From NCBI RefSeq assembly GCF_001513965.1, contig NZ_KQ948021.1, positions 14,852 through 78,536 of the forward strand: DNA of 63,685 nt, in the 5' to 3' direction. Source of the DNA: Streptomyces cellostaticus. Lineage in GTDB: Bacteria > Actinomycetota > Actinomycetes > Streptomycetales > Streptomycetaceae. Made by a program: the position numbers and the translations under genes. Shown in pieces: positions 25,555-34,481 of this stretch (its first letter is position 1; every line of letters begins with the position of its first letter). The notes beneath the pieces are model-generated. The model did no database searches. It was not told the origin of the DNA and worked only from the letters and a program-made list of their open reading frames with translations.

Positions 25555-27902
25555 CGGGCGAGGTCCTTGAGCGTGACGGACTCGCCGGGCTCGAGGCGGA
25601 CCGTCCGGGACGTGCCTGCGTATCCCACGGAGGTCATGGTGCCGCCGACGCTGCGGATCCGCACCTCGGTGGGTTTCCCGTCCCGCCAGCGCAGGTCGAC
25701 GACGAAGCCGCCGCGGGCCCCGGCACCGGTGAGCGCACCGGAGGCGGCCCAGGCGCCCGGCAGGGCGGGCAGGAGTTCCAGGTGGCCGGGGCGGGAGTAC
25801 AGCAGCATCTCGGCCACGGCGGCCGGGGTGCCGAGGTTGGCGTCGATCTGGAAGATGCCCCGGCCCTGCTCGACCTGGTAGATGTCGAAGAGGTTGGGTG
25901 CGGTGCCGTTGCTGCCGTGGACCGACGGGCGGAGGTTGTTGACGATCAGCTGGTAGGCCTTGCCGGCGTCCTTCAGCCGGGCCCAGCACAGGGCGCGCCA
26001 GGCGTTGGCCCAGCCGAAGCTGTCCATGCCGCGGGCGGTGAGCAGGGCGGTGGCGCCGGCGACGATGTCGGCGGGGGTGGAGCCGTCGGGGCGGATGCGG
26101 TCGCCGGGGAAGAGGCCGATGAGCGGGGACAGATGGCGGTGGGTGGTCTCGCCGAGGTTGTCGGGGGACATCCACTCCTCCAGCCAGCCCGTCTTCGGGC
26201 TCACCACGGGGAGGTAGAGGCGCTCGCGCAGCGCGCCGATGGTACGGGCGTACTCGGCGTCTGTGCCCAACTCGGCAGCCGCGGTGCGGTAGTTACCGAA
26301 GAGCGCGCGGACGAGTTCCTGCGCGTAGGTGATGCCCTTGGCGTCGAGTGGGCCCTGTTCCGGTGACCAGTCGCTGTCGGCGATGAGGACCTCCCGGCCG
26401 GTGTCCGGCAGAGTGTGGGTGAGCAACCGTGCCTCCCAGAACTCGCAGGCGCCCTTGAGGAGTGGGTAGATCTTCTTCAGGTGGGCGCGCGATGCCGTGA
26501 ACTCGTAGTGCTCCCACAGGGAGTTGCACAGCCAGGCGTTGCCCGCCGGGTGCCACCACCAGCCTCCTCCACCATAGGGGTTGGTGGAGACGGCCACCGT
26601 CCAGCCGGCGTTCCTGCCGCTGGAGTTGCGGTAACGGTTGCGGGAGTCGTCGAAGAGTCTCCTGGTGAGGTCGGTCCAGGAAGGGAGCTGGGCCACGCAG
26701 TAGTCGGTGAGCGCATCGAAACAGGGCGACAGGCCCGCCCGGTCGGCCATCCAGTAGTTCATCTGGAGGTTGATGTCGGTGTGGTAGTCGCCCATCCAGT
26801 CCGGGTCGTTCCCGTCGAGCCACAGTCCCTGCAGGCCGAGCGGCAGGCTGCCCCGGGAGCCGGAGATCATCAGGTAGCGGCCGAACTGGACGTAGGCGGC
26901 CTCCAGTTCGGGGTCCGGTGTGCCGTCCAGGGCGCGGGCCTTGATCCGCTCCCAGGTGTCCAGGGCGCGCTGCCGGGCGGACGAGGTGCCGAGCCGGATG
27001 TCGAACCGTCCGTACAGCGCCTGGTGGTCGGCGACGTGCGTGCGCAGCAGCGTGTCCGCCGCGTGGCCCGCGGCGGCACGGACCTTGGTGCGGGCGAGCG
27101 CCGCGGGGTCGAGGGAGGGGTTGCGGTAATGGGCCGAGGCGTCGGGCGCGTAGTCGGTGCCGCCGCTGACCACCACGGTCAGGTCCTCGCATCCGGCGAA
27201 GGTGACACGGGTGCCGTGGACGCGGACGATGCCGCCGCTGCCGTACGCGGCGACGGCGGCACCGTAGCGCAGTCCGTTGGGGAGGGAACCTGCGAAGGAG
27301 GTGGCGCTCGACGTCTTCTCGCCGTGGGTGCCTTCCAGTGTCACGGTGCCGGTGTAGTGGCCGCCGCCCTTCTGGGTGAAGTGCAGCACCACCACGTCGT
27401 CGGGGCGGCTGGCGAACAGCTGCCTCTCGTACGTGGCTCCGGAGCGGGCGTACGACGTCGTCACCACGCCCTGGGCGAGGTCGAGGGTGCGGCGGTAGCG
27501 GGTGACGGCGCCGAGGTCGTGGCCGGGGAGGTCCACGGTGAGCCGGGCGAGCAGGGTGAAGGAGCCGAAGTCGGCGCGGCCGTAGGGGAACTGGCCGTCG
27601 GAGTCGAGGGTGTCGTTGAGGCCGCCGGTCCACAGGGTGGCGTCGGTGACGAGCAGGAGTTCTCGGCCGGGGTCGTTGGTGGCGAGGGCACCGAGGCGGC
27701 CGTTGCCGACCGGGAGGCCCTGTTCGATCAGCGAGTGCTCGTCGGCGGGGGCCTGCCACCACAGCTGGTGGCGTGCGTCGGGCACAGGAGCCGCGGTGGG
27801 CCGCTGCGGGGCGGCGGTGGCGGTGAAGGCGGGCAGCGAGGCGAGGGCTCCGGTGGCCGCGGCGAGGGCGAGGAAGCCGCGTCTGCTGGGCAGGTTCTCC
27901 AT
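25551..27902 (-). CDS. Glycoside hydrolase family 95 (alpha-L-fucosidase/alpha-L-galactosidase)
   Basis: A 783-residue enzyme of normal GH95 length with a twin-arginine signal (SRRGFLALAAATGALASLPA). The N-terminal beta domain starts at WWQAPADEHSLIEQGLPVGN. The (alpha/alpha)6 barrel contains the family motifs GLWLDGNDPDWMGDYHTDIN, GWLEEWMSPDN (acid catalyst Glu), HRHLSPLIGLFPGD and FQIDANLGTPAA (base Asp). GH95 enzymes cleave alpha-1,2-L-fucosyl or L-galactosyl residues by inversion. It starts 12 bases after the GH27 stop and its own stop overlaps the SGNH start. Tat export implies folding with cofactors or quickly in the cytoplasm before secretion. Confidence 0.93.
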   Translation of the reverse strand: MENLPSRRGFLALAAATGALASLPAFTATAAPQRPTAAPVPDARHQLWWQAPADEHSLIEQGLPVGNGRLGALATNDPGRELLLVTDATLWTGGLNDTLDSDGQFPYGRADFGSFTLLARLTVDLPGHDLGAVTRYRRTLDLAQGVVTTSYARSGATYERQLFASRPDDVVVLHFTQKGGGHYTGTVTLEGTHGEKTSSATSFAGSLPNGLRYGAAVAAYGSGGIVRVHGTRVTFAGCEDLTVVVSGGTDYAPDASAHYRNPSLDPAALARTKVRAAAGHAADTLLRTHVADHQALYGRFDIRLGTSSARQRALDTWERIKARALDGTPDPELEAAYVQFGRYLMISGSRGSLPLGLQGLWLDGNDPDWMGDYHTDINLQMNYWMADRAGLSPCFDALTDYCVAQLPSWTDLTRRLFDDSRNRYRNSSGRNAGWTVAVSTNPYGGGGWWWHPAGNAWLCNSLWEHYEFTASRAHLKKIYPLLKGACEFWEARLLTHTLPDTGREVLIADSDWSPEQGPLDAKGITYAQELVRALFGNYRTAAAELGTDAEYARTIGALRERLYLPVVSPKTGWLEEWMSPDNLGETTHRHLSPLIGLFPGDRIRPDGSTPADIVAGATALLTARGMDSFGWANAWRALCWARLKDAGKAYQLIVNNLRPSVHGSNGTAPNLFDIYQVEQGRGIFQIDANLGTPAAVAEMLLYSRPGHLELLPALPGAWAASGALTGAGARGGFVVDLRWRDGKPTEVRIRSVGGTMTSVGYAGTSRTVRLEPGESVTLKDLAR

Positions 27903-27914
27903 GGCGGGCTCCGA

Positions 27915-29708
27915 TCACTGACGGGGAGACGAGGGGACGTCGATCCGGTCGATGTCCGGTGCGTAGTCCGAACCGCTGTCGAAGGTGACGGTGTTGGTGC
28001 CCGCCTTCAGGGCCACGGGAACGCTCACCGTCTCCACGCTTCCCCAGTCACCCGTGGAGGGGAACTTGTGGCGCACGGCGCTGCCGGAATCGGCCGAAAT
28101 GTTCACCGCGCGGGCGTCACCGCTGACATAGGCGACCTGCACGAGGTAGGTGCCGGCCTTGGAGACGACCACGTCGTCGAAGCGGAGCCTGCCGCCGAGG
28201 TAGAGGTTGCCCACCTTCTTGCCGCCGGAGCAGGCGGAGCAGTCGGCGACGGAGGCGTTGCCGCTGAGGGTGTTGCCTGCGGACTCGGCTTCGTAGCCGG
28301 TGGTGCGCAGGGCGCTGCCGTGCGGGGTGACGGTGAACAGGCGGGAGCCGTGGGCGGGCAGGGCCTCGGTGATCTTGTTCTGGTAGGAGCCGAGGTTCTC
28401 GTGATTCCACAGGTCACGGACTCCGGCCTCGCCGGTGAAGCCCAGGGACGACCAGTCGGCGGTGACGGCGGCGGGGGCGTCGGCGAGGTTGAACAGGGCG
28501 ACGGTGTAGCCGCCGTCGGGGTTCTTCGCGGCCCACACCTGCTGCGGGTCGGAGGGGGTGACCGGCCGGGCGGGCGGGGCGGAGCCCTGGTCGACGGCGA
28601 TGACCTCGCGGTTGGTGAGGAGCCTTACGCCGTAGTCGTCAAGCTTGGTGAGGTCGTCGCCGGTGTAGAGCGGGGACTTGGCGACGGCCCACAGGGTGGC
28701 GTAGGTCTGGCGTTCGGCCTGGGTCAGGCCGTCCATGGCGCCGTTGCCGACATCGAGGGAGTCGAGGTCGTTCCAGCCGCCGGGGCCGGCGTGCCTCGTC
28801 CAGCCGGGGGTGTCGTCGAAGCGGTCGTCGACGGAGTTCTCCCAGCTGACGAGGGTGTTGCAGTAGCACTCGACGTCGGTGTCGACGCGCCAGCCGTTGG
28901 AGTACTTCTTCCAGTCGGCCGCGTGCCCGATGTCCAGGGACCAGGAGATCTCCAGGTGGACGGTCCGGCCGGTGGCGGCTATCGCCTTCTGCCAGGCGGC
29001 CACGTCGGCAACGTTGTCGTAGTGGTCGCCGCTCTTGAAGGAGCCGGGACCCACGCCGTCGAGCTTGAGGAAGTCGTAGCCCCAGTCGGCGAGCGAGCGG
29101 GCCTGCGAGTCGACGTACTTCTGGGTGCAGGGACGGGAGAAGTCCAGCTTGTAGGCGCTGTCCCAGCCGTTGGTGGTGCGCAGGTCGCCGTAGACGATGT
29201 CGGCGGTGGTGCAGCCGTCGCCGTGCCAGATCGGCACCTTGCCGTCGCCGTAGGCCTCCTTCTCCAGACCGACGGGCAGGTAGATGCCGGCCTTGAGGCC
29301 CTTGGCGTGGATGTGGTCGGCGACCGCCTGCATGCCGTGCGGGAAGCGGACCGGGTCGGCCTGCTGGCGTGCGTACGCGTCGAACTCCGGTTTCCAGCTC
29401 TTGTCCCGCCACCAGCCGGAGTCGATGTTGACGTACTCGTAGCCGTACTGCTTCAGCCTGGCGGCGAGGGCGTCGGTCTGCTTCAGAACGTTCGCCTCGG
29501 TGAGGTAGCTGTAGTCGCCGTCCGGGTTGAGGCCCGGGTACTTGGACGACTGCATGCTCCAACTGGACCAGCCCATATAGGGCTTGACCGCCGTGGTCGT
29601 CGCGGCCCGGGCATGCGGGGCGGTCGCGGCGAGGCCCGCGGTGAGGGCCAGGACGACGGCGCATCTGAGCCCGCGTGCGGGCAGGACGGAGTACGAGGGT
29701 GACCACAT
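27915..29708 (-). CDS. Glycoside hydrolase family 27 (alpha-galactosidase) with C-terminal carbohydrate-binding module
   Basis: A 597-residue secreted enzyme. A Sec-type signal (LRCAVVLALTAGLAATAPHARA) precedes the (beta/alpha)8 catalytic domain: VKPYMGWSSWS at its start, nucleophile Asp in YDFLKLDGVG, and acid/base Asp in GWRVDTDVECYC. A C-terminal beta-sandwich region (residues about 455-597, TTGYEAESAGNTLSGNASVA onward) resembles CBM35/CBM6 modules that bind galactose- or uronate-containing glycans. Family members release terminal alpha-D-galactose or beta-L-arabinopyranose. RBS GGAGGT is seven bases before the ATG. It follows the ROK regulator by 37 bases and precedes GH95. Confidence 0.93.
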   Translation of the reverse strand: MWSPSYSVLPARGLRCAVVLALTAGLAATAPHARAATTTAVKPYMGWSSWSMQSSKYPGLNPDGDYSYLTEANVLKQTDALAARLKQYGYEYVNIDSGWWRDKSWKPEFDAYARQQADPVRFPHGMQAVADHIHAKGLKAGIYLPVGLEKEAYGDGKVPIWHGDGCTTADIVYGDLRTTNGWDSAYKLDFSRPCTQKYVDSQARSLADWGYDFLKLDGVGPGSFKSGDHYDNVADVAAWQKAIAATGRTVHLEISWSLDIGHAADWKKYSNGWRVDTDVECYCNTLVSWENSVDDRFDDTPGWTRHAGPGGWNDLDSLDVGNGAMDGLTQAERQTYATLWAVAKSPLYTGDDLTKLDDYGVRLLTNREVIAVDQGSAPPARPVTPSDPQQVWAAKNPDGGYTVALFNLADAPAAVTADWSSLGFTGEAGVRDLWNHENLGSYQNKITEALPAHGSRLFTVTPHGSALRTTGYEAESAGNTLSGNASVADCSACSGGKKVGNLYLGGRLRFDDVVVSKAGTYLVQVAYVSGDARAVNISADSGSAVRHKFPSTGDWGSVETVSVPVALKAGTNTVTFDSGSDYAPDIDRIDVPSSPRQ

Positions 29709-29745
29709 GGGCCGTACCTCCTGGGTGGGTTCGGGTCGGGGCTGC

Positions 29746-30933
29746 TCAGCCCTGTCCGCTGCGGGGAGTCGAGGTGATGAAGGACTGGATGGCGGCGGCT
29801 GCGGCGCCGCGGGCCCACTCCTCGAAGGGGAGTGGGCGGGTCTGTACGTCGCACTGCGCGGCCGAGCCGAAGGCGGCCGCGGTGAACGCCTCGCGGATCT
29901 GTCCGGCGAAGAGGTCGTAGGCGGCCAGGCCCTCGCCGGAGATGATCACGCGCTCGGGTCCGAGCAGGTTGGCCACGGTGGCGATGCCCCGGCCGATGGC
30001 CTCCCCCGCCCGCGCGTAGACCTCGCGCGCCCCGGGGACGCCCTGGCGGGCAAGGGCCACCGCCTCGGCGCTGTCGGCGACATGACGGCCCGTCACCTCA
30101 CGGATACGGGTGACGATGGCGGCGTCCCCGGCGATCGCCTCCACGCAGCCGCGGTTGCCGCAGTGGCAGGACGGTCCTGCCGGATCGATGACGACATGGC
30201 CGATCTCGCCCGCCACGCCGTGCGCGCCCGCGACCACCTGCCCGTGGACCACGAGTCCGCAGCCGATGCCCGCGCCGACGGTCACCACGGCGAAGTCGCT
30301 GAGACCTGCTCCGGCGCCGAACCACTGCTCGGCGACGGTCAGCGCGCGCACGTCGTTGTCGACCGTGACCGGCAATCCACCGGCCATTGCGGCGAGTTCG
30401 GCCAGCGGTATGTCCCGCCACTCCAGGAAGGGCGAGTAGCGCACCACGCCCTCGGCGCGGTCGACGTCACCGGAGACGGCGATGCCGAGCCCGAGGACCG
30501 GGGCGCCCGACTCGGCGGCGTGGACGAGGAGTTCGTGGACGAGGCCCGCGACCGAGGCCAGCACCTTGCGGACCGACCGGTCCGGCAGCGGCGTGCGCCG
30601 GGCGAGGCGGATGCGGCAGCACAGGTCGGTCAGTACGGCGATCAGCTCGTCGCCCGTCACCTTGACGCCGATGAACAGCGCCCGTTCGCCGTTGACCCGC
30701 ACCAGACCGGCGGGCCGGCCGAGCGCGGGGCGGGCCTCCTCGTCGGCGCCCTCCACCAGGTAGCCGGCCTCCAGCAGGGGGCGGACGGCCTTGGTGACGG
30801 CGGCCGGGGACAGCCCCGCCCGGCGGCCCGCGTCCAGGCGGGTCAGGGGGCCGTGGGACAGGACCGTCGTGAAGACCTGCGAGGCGGCCGGCGTCTGGGC
30901 CGGGAACGTCTCGGCGGCGGGGGTCGAGCGCAT
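29746..30933 (-). CDS. ROK-family transcriptional regulator
   Basis: A 395-residue ROK regulator. The N-terminal winged helix (residues about 15-75) reads LTRLDAGRRAGLSPAAVTKA. The sugar-kinase-like domain has the ATP/sugar site GIAVSGDVDRAEG, zinc-site histidine in GEIGHVVIDP and the ROK cysteine motif CHCGNRGCVEAIAG. ROK repressors sense sugars released by the enzymes they control. It is the first gene of the GH27-GH95-SGNH operon on the same strand. An AT-rich patch with an inverted repeat lies upstream of the ATG at 30933. The nearest recognisable RBS is weak. Confidence 0.92.
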   Translation of the reverse strand: MRSTPAAETFPAQTPAASQVFTTVLSHGPLTRLDAGRRAGLSPAAVTKAVRPLLEAGYLVEGADEEARPALGRPAGLVRVNGERALFIGVKVTGDELIAVLTDLCCRIRLARRTPLPDRSVRKVLASVAGLVHELLVHAAESGAPVLGLGIAVSGDVDRAEGVVRYSPFLEWRDIPLAELAAMAGGLPVTVDNDVRALTVAEQWFGAGAGLSDFAVVTVGAGIGCGLVVHGQVVAGAHGVAGEIGHVVIDPAGPSCHCGNRGCVEAIAGDAAIVTRIREVTGRHVADSAEAVALARQGVPGAREVYARAGEAIGRGIATVANLLGPERVIISGEGLAAYDLFAGQIREAFTAAAFGSAAQCDVQTRPLPFEEWARGAAAAAIQSFITSTPRSGQG

Positions 30934-30959
30934 GGCCGGGAACCTAGAGCCATTATTTT

Positions 30960-30984
30960 CCGCTGTCAATAAAAGAAACAGCGG
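30960..30984. promoter_or_regulatory. Inverted repeat upstream of the ROK operon
   Basis: CCGCTGT (30960-30966) and ACAGCGG (30978-30984) are perfect inverted repeats around the AT-rich spacer CAATAAAAGAA, 27 bases upstream of the ROK ATG. The adjacent CATTATTTTC also makes this one of the few AT-rich points nearby. It is a candidate ROK operator and promoter for the four-gene glycan operon. Confidence 0.5.
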
Positions 30985-31027
30985 TGGTTGCGGGGGCAGT
31001 TGGCGACGGCTCAGGACTGCGGACATG

Positions 31028-31056
31028 CGGATGCCCCGCGCGAGGCGGGGCATCCG
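31028..31056 (-). terminator. Strong hairpin terminator after the M4 protease
   Basis: CGGATGCCCCGC (31028-31039) and GCGGGGCATCCG (31045-31056) pair perfectly over 12 bases with a 5-base loop. The hairpin lies 27 bases beyond the stop codon of the M4 protease gene, reading on the minus strand. No U-run follows, as is usual in Streptomyces terminators. Confidence 0.8.
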
Positions 31057-31082
31057 GTGGTGCTGGTGTGCGCTGCCGTCCG

Positions 31083-32867
31083 TCAGTGGCGGGCGGCCGG
31101 CGTGTTGGCGGCGGTCACGTTGACCGCGGCCCACGCCTTGTCCACCGTCTTGTACTCGGTGCTGTTCGCGCCGTACAGGTCCTTGGCCGCCTTCAGCGTC
31201 GCGAGGCGCGCCTGGTGGAAGTCGGTGGTGGAGACCATGTAGCGGGTGAGCGCACGGTAGAAGATCGCGGTGGCCTTGGTGCGGCTGATACCCGTGACCT
31301 TGATGTTGTGGTAGGTCGGCGAGTTGTAGTTGACGCCGTTGATCGTCTTCTTGCCGCTGCCCTCCGCGAGGAGGTAGTAGGCGTGCGAGGAGACACCGGA
31401 ACCGGCGTGGACCTCGGTGTAGTAGGTGTCCGGCGACCAGTAGTCGATCGTGCCCTCGAGCTTGTCGAGCGACGGGTGGTCGAGGCGGCGCAGGAACTTC
31501 TGGGCGAGGCCCAGCTTCTCGCCGATCAGGTAGTCCGGCGTGTCCTTGGTGTTCTTGGCGTAGAACTCGACGTTGGAGCCGAAGATGTCCGCGAGCGATT
31601 CGTTCAGCGAGCCGGGCTCGCCGTACTGGTTGCCGTCGGAGTCGACGTAGGTCGGCTCGAGCTTGGCGGTCGCGTCGACCACGCCGTGGGTCAGCTCGTG
31701 ACCCGTGACGTCGAGGACGACCAGCGGCTTCTTGAACATGTCGCCGTCGCCGTCGCCGTACAGCATGCAGCCGCAGGTCGGGTCCCAGAAGGCGTTGGCG
31801 ACCTTCTTGCCCCAGTGGACCATGCCCAGGGCGGCCTTGCTGTTGTTGGCGATGCCCTTGCGCCCGAAGGTGCTCTTGTAGAAGTCCAGCGTCTTGGTGA
31901 TGCCGTACTGGGCATCCGCGGCGGCGCTGGCACGGTTGGAGGTCGTGCCGTTGCCCCACACGTTGGTCGTGCTGGTGAACTTCGAGCCCGCGCTGAACTT
32001 CTCCGTGTACGAGCCCTTGGCGTCCCGGGTCTCGGTACCGTACCGGCTCGGGTCCTTGAGCTGGTAGTGGCCGCGCGAGGTCGCCGTGGTGGTCAGGCCG
32101 ACGTTGCCCACGAAGAGGGTCTTGCCGGTGCCGTGCGCGGTCGACGGGTAGGTCGTCGCGCCGGAGGCACCCGAGCCGAGCAGGCCGGCGGCGGCGTCGG
32201 AGCCGATGCCGGTGGCCGGGTCGATCGTCTCGCCGCGCTTGCGCAGCGCGTCGAGCAGCTTCGGCGACAGGAACTCGTCCGCGTCGGGCGTGTTGCTGCG
32301 CACCTTGCCGGTGAGGGCGTCGATGACGACGGTGCTGGAGCTGCCGTTGTCGGTCACCGTCACCTGGTAGGCGAGGGCGGCCGACCCGCCGCGGGCGTCC
32401 ACCACCAGTTCGGCGCTGCCCGCGTCGCCCTTGGCGACCTGGGCGGCCTTCGAGGCGGCCTGCTCCGCGGTCAGCTTGGCCTCGGTGGAGGACGGCTTGA
32501 CGGCGTGGGCGGCCGCGCTGGTGGCACCCGTGTAGGCCAGCTGCCGGTTCAGGTGGACGACGAGGTCGCCGCCGAGCACCGGCATTCCGTTGTGAGTACG
32601 GATGAAACGGACGTGGCGCGCACCCTCGGGGTCGACCATCACGTCCTGGGCGTGGAGTTCGTCGCCCTTCGAGACGCCCGTCGCCGCGGTGTGGGCGAAG
32701 GCCGCGGTACGCGCCGCCTCCACCATCACCGAGGCAGTCGTGGCGGCGGACGCGGCGGACCGCTCCGCCCCCTTGGAGGGACCCGCGAAGGCCGTACCGG
32801 CCAGGCCCGTGGCAGCCGTCGTCACCGCGACGGCAACGGCGATGCTGCGTATGTGCGGTCTACGCAC
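31083..32867 (-). CDS. Secreted M4-family (thermolysin-like) metallopeptidase
   Basis: A 594-residue preproprotease. A basic start and hydrophobic signal (HIRSIAVAVAVTTAATGLAG) is followed by an FTP-type propeptide (residues about 60-220). The catalytic domain carries the zinc motif VTGHELTHGVVD, with the third ligand in GSLNESLADIFGSNVE, and the C-terminal substrate-pocket sequence GSGVSSHAYYLLAEG. These are all the expected M4 motifs. A GTG start at 32867 preceded by AAGGAGA decides the N-terminus; upstream ATG choices would lengthen it by 12 residues without an RBS. It is monocistronic, ends at a strong hairpin and probably degrades extracellular protein. Confidence 0.94.
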   Translation of the reverse strand: MRRPHIRSIAVAVAVTTAATGLAGTAFAGPSKGAERSAASAATTASVMVEAARTAAFAHTAATGVSKGDELHAQDVMVDPEGARHVRFIRTHNGMPVLGGDLVVHLNRQLAYTGATSAAAHAVKPSSTEAKLTAEQAASKAAQVAKGDAGSAELVVDARGGSAALAYQVTVTDNGSSSTVVIDALTGKVRSNTPDADEFLSPKLLDALRKRGETIDPATGIGSDAAAGLLGSGASGATTYPSTAHGTGKTLFVGNVGLTTTATSRGHYQLKDPSRYGTETRDAKGSYTEKFSAGSKFTSTTNVWGNGTTSNRASAAADAQYGITKTLDFYKSTFGRKGIANNSKAALGMVHWGKKVANAFWDPTCGCMLYGDGDGDMFKKPLVVLDVTGHELTHGVVDATAKLEPTYVDSDGNQYGEPGSLNESLADIFGSNVEFYAKNTKDTPDYLIGEKLGLAQKFLRRLDHPSLDKLEGTIDYWSPDTYYTEVHAGSGVSSHAYYLLAEGSGKKTINGVNYNSPTYHNIKVTGISRTKATAIFYRALTRYMVSTTDFHQARLATLKAAKDLYGANSTEYKTVDKAWAAVNVTAANTPAARH

Positions 32868-33170
32868 TGATCTCCTTCGTTGGAAGGCAGCCGGGATCAC
32901 CAACCGCCCTGCTACATGACGCCGTTGAGCGCCACGGGGGCTGGTCGGGCCCCAGGGCGTAACCCTTACGGATGAGTCATGCGCACGTAAAGACGGAATG
33001 ATCCATTTCGCGGGCTCTATGGCAATCCTTTACAAATGGGCGCCACAGGGTGATCACGAGATGACCAACTGTGTGTCGGCTGTGGAGACGTTGCCTCAAT
33101 CGCCTAGGTTCCCAGGCCTGAATGTGACCGATGTCGCATCAGAAACCCTGTGGAGGGGAGCGGGAGCCGG
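32868..33170. other. 303-base divergent promoter region
   Basis: Lies between the divergent M4 protease and serine hydrolase genes. I find no credible gene in it. It contains an AT-rich stretch around 32985-33045 (GGAATGATCCATTT, ATCCTTTACAAATG) that may hold the protease promoter, and CCTAGGTTCCCAGG near 33103-33116 closer to the hydrolase. No operator can be assigned with confidence. Confidence 0.4.
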
Positions 33171-34322
33171 ATGGTCTCAGCAACGGTGGGCAGGAGTGCC
33201 GTACTCGGAGCGGTCGCGCTCGTGCTGCTCGCGGTCCCGGCGCGGGCCGCGACCGCGGCGGCCGACACTCCGGCGCCCGCGGCACTTCCGGCGCCCGACA
33301 TCGCGGGCCTGGACGAGGTGCTGCGCACGGCGGTGACGCAGGGCGCGCCCGGCGCACTGGCCCGGATCGACGACAACGGCACGACCTACCAGGTGACCCG
33401 GGGAGTCGCCGACCTCAGCACAGGGCAGGACATCAGCGCGGACGACCGCTTCCGCGTCGGCAGCGTCACCAAGTCCTTCTCGGCCGTCGTCCTGCTCCAG
33501 CTGGCCGACGAGCACCGGGTGGACCTGGACGCCCCGGTCAACCGGTATCTGCCCAAGCTGCTGCCGGACGACAGCATCACCGTCCGGCACGTGCTGGGCC
33601 ACCGCAGCGGTCTGTACGACTACACCGACGACATGTTCACCCAGAGCGTGTCCGGCTTCGAGGTGGTCCGGAACAAGGTCTTCACCTACCAGCAGCTGGT
33701 CGCGCTCGCCCTGAAGAAGCCCCGCACCAACGCGCCCGGCGCCGCGTACTCCTACTCGAACACCAACTTCGTCGTCGCCGGCCTGCTCATCGAGAAGCTC
33801 ACGGGCCACTCCGTGAAGACCGAGTACGAGAACCGCATCATCAATCCGCTCGAGCTGCGCGACACCCTCTACGTCCACCCCGACACCCGGATCCCGGGCC
33901 GGTACGCGCACGGCTACCTCACCCCGGACACGGCCGGCGAGGAGCTGGTCGACGCGACCGACCAGACGGTGTCCTGGGCGCAGAGCGCGGGCGCCGTCAT
34001 CTCCAGCGCCAAGGACCTGAACACCTTCTTCTCCGCGCTGCTCGGCGGGAAGCTGCTGTCCGAGGCGCGGCTCGCGGAGATGGAGCGGTTCACCCGGGTC
34101 GACAGCACGTCGTCGTACGGGCTCGGGCTGCGTCGCCGTGACCTGTCCTGCGGGATCTCGGTGTACGGCCACACGGGCTCGGTCCAGGGCTACTACACGT
34201 ACGCGTTCGCCACGGAGGATGGCAGGCGTGCCGTCACCGCTGTCGCGAACACCTCCAACAACGAGGGGGTGCTCCGCGTGATGGCGGGGGTGCTGGAGTC
34301 GGCGTTCTGTGGCAAGGAGTAG
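33171..34322 (+). CDS. Secreted serine hydrolase, beta-lactamase/DD-carboxypeptidase (class C) family
   Basis: A 383-residue secreted enzyme with a signal peptide (GRSAVLGAVALVLLAVPARA). The active-site Ser-x-x-Lys is in RVGSVTKSFSAVVLLQLADE, the second motif Tyr-Ser-Asn in AAYSYSNTNFVVAGLL, and the third motif is HTG in VYGHTGSVQGY in place of KTG. This is the pattern of class C beta-lactamase-related D,D-peptidases and esterases such as the R61 enzyme. The function may be peptidoglycan D,D-carboxypeptidase or esterase. The ATG at 33171 follows GGGAG; an in-frame GTG at 33150 is possible. Confidence 0.9.
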   Translation: MVSATVGRSAVLGAVALVLLAVPARAATAAADTPAPAALPAPDIAGLDEVLRTAVTQGAPGALARIDDNGTTYQVTRGVADLSTGQDISADDRFRVGSVTKSFSAVVLLQLADEHRVDLDAPVNRYLPKLLPDDSITVRHVLGHRSGLYDYTDDMFTQSVSGFEVVRNKVFTYQQLVALALKKPRTNAPGAAYSYSNTNFVVAGLLIEKLTGHSVKTEYENRIINPLELRDTLYVHPDTRIPGRYAHGYLTPDTAGEELVDATDQTVSWAQSAGAVISSAKDLNTFFSALLGGKLLSEARLAEMERFTRVDSTSSYGLGLRRRDLSCGISVYGHTGSVQGYYTYAFATEDGRRAVTAVANTSNNEGVLRVMAGVLESAFCGKE

Positions 34323-34481
34323 GGACGCGTCATGGGCGAGTGCGGGCGGGTGGGGCTGGTCGCGCCCCGCGGCGGAGCCGCATATCGATACAGCCCCGCG
34401 CCCCTTGAGGTTGGACATGTCGCCGTTCGCCCGAAAGTTGCCGGAACTCGCACGCCCCCGTCACGCGTTCCTTGCTGTGTG

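Noticed and set aside
26415..29702. 1095-residue plus-strand open frame opposite GH95 and GH27
   Set aside because: Val/Gly-rich translation without motifs; both catalytic genes on the minus strand are complete.
30984..32870. 628-residue plus-strand open frame opposite the M4 protease
   Set aside because: Shadow of the protease, which has HELTH and a clear RBS.
34332..34481. Longer N-terminus for the TerD-CAP protein starting at 34332
   Set aside because: The added 50 residues are Arg/Pro/Cys-rich with no similarity to TerD, whereas MSELVSGG is a natural TerD start.
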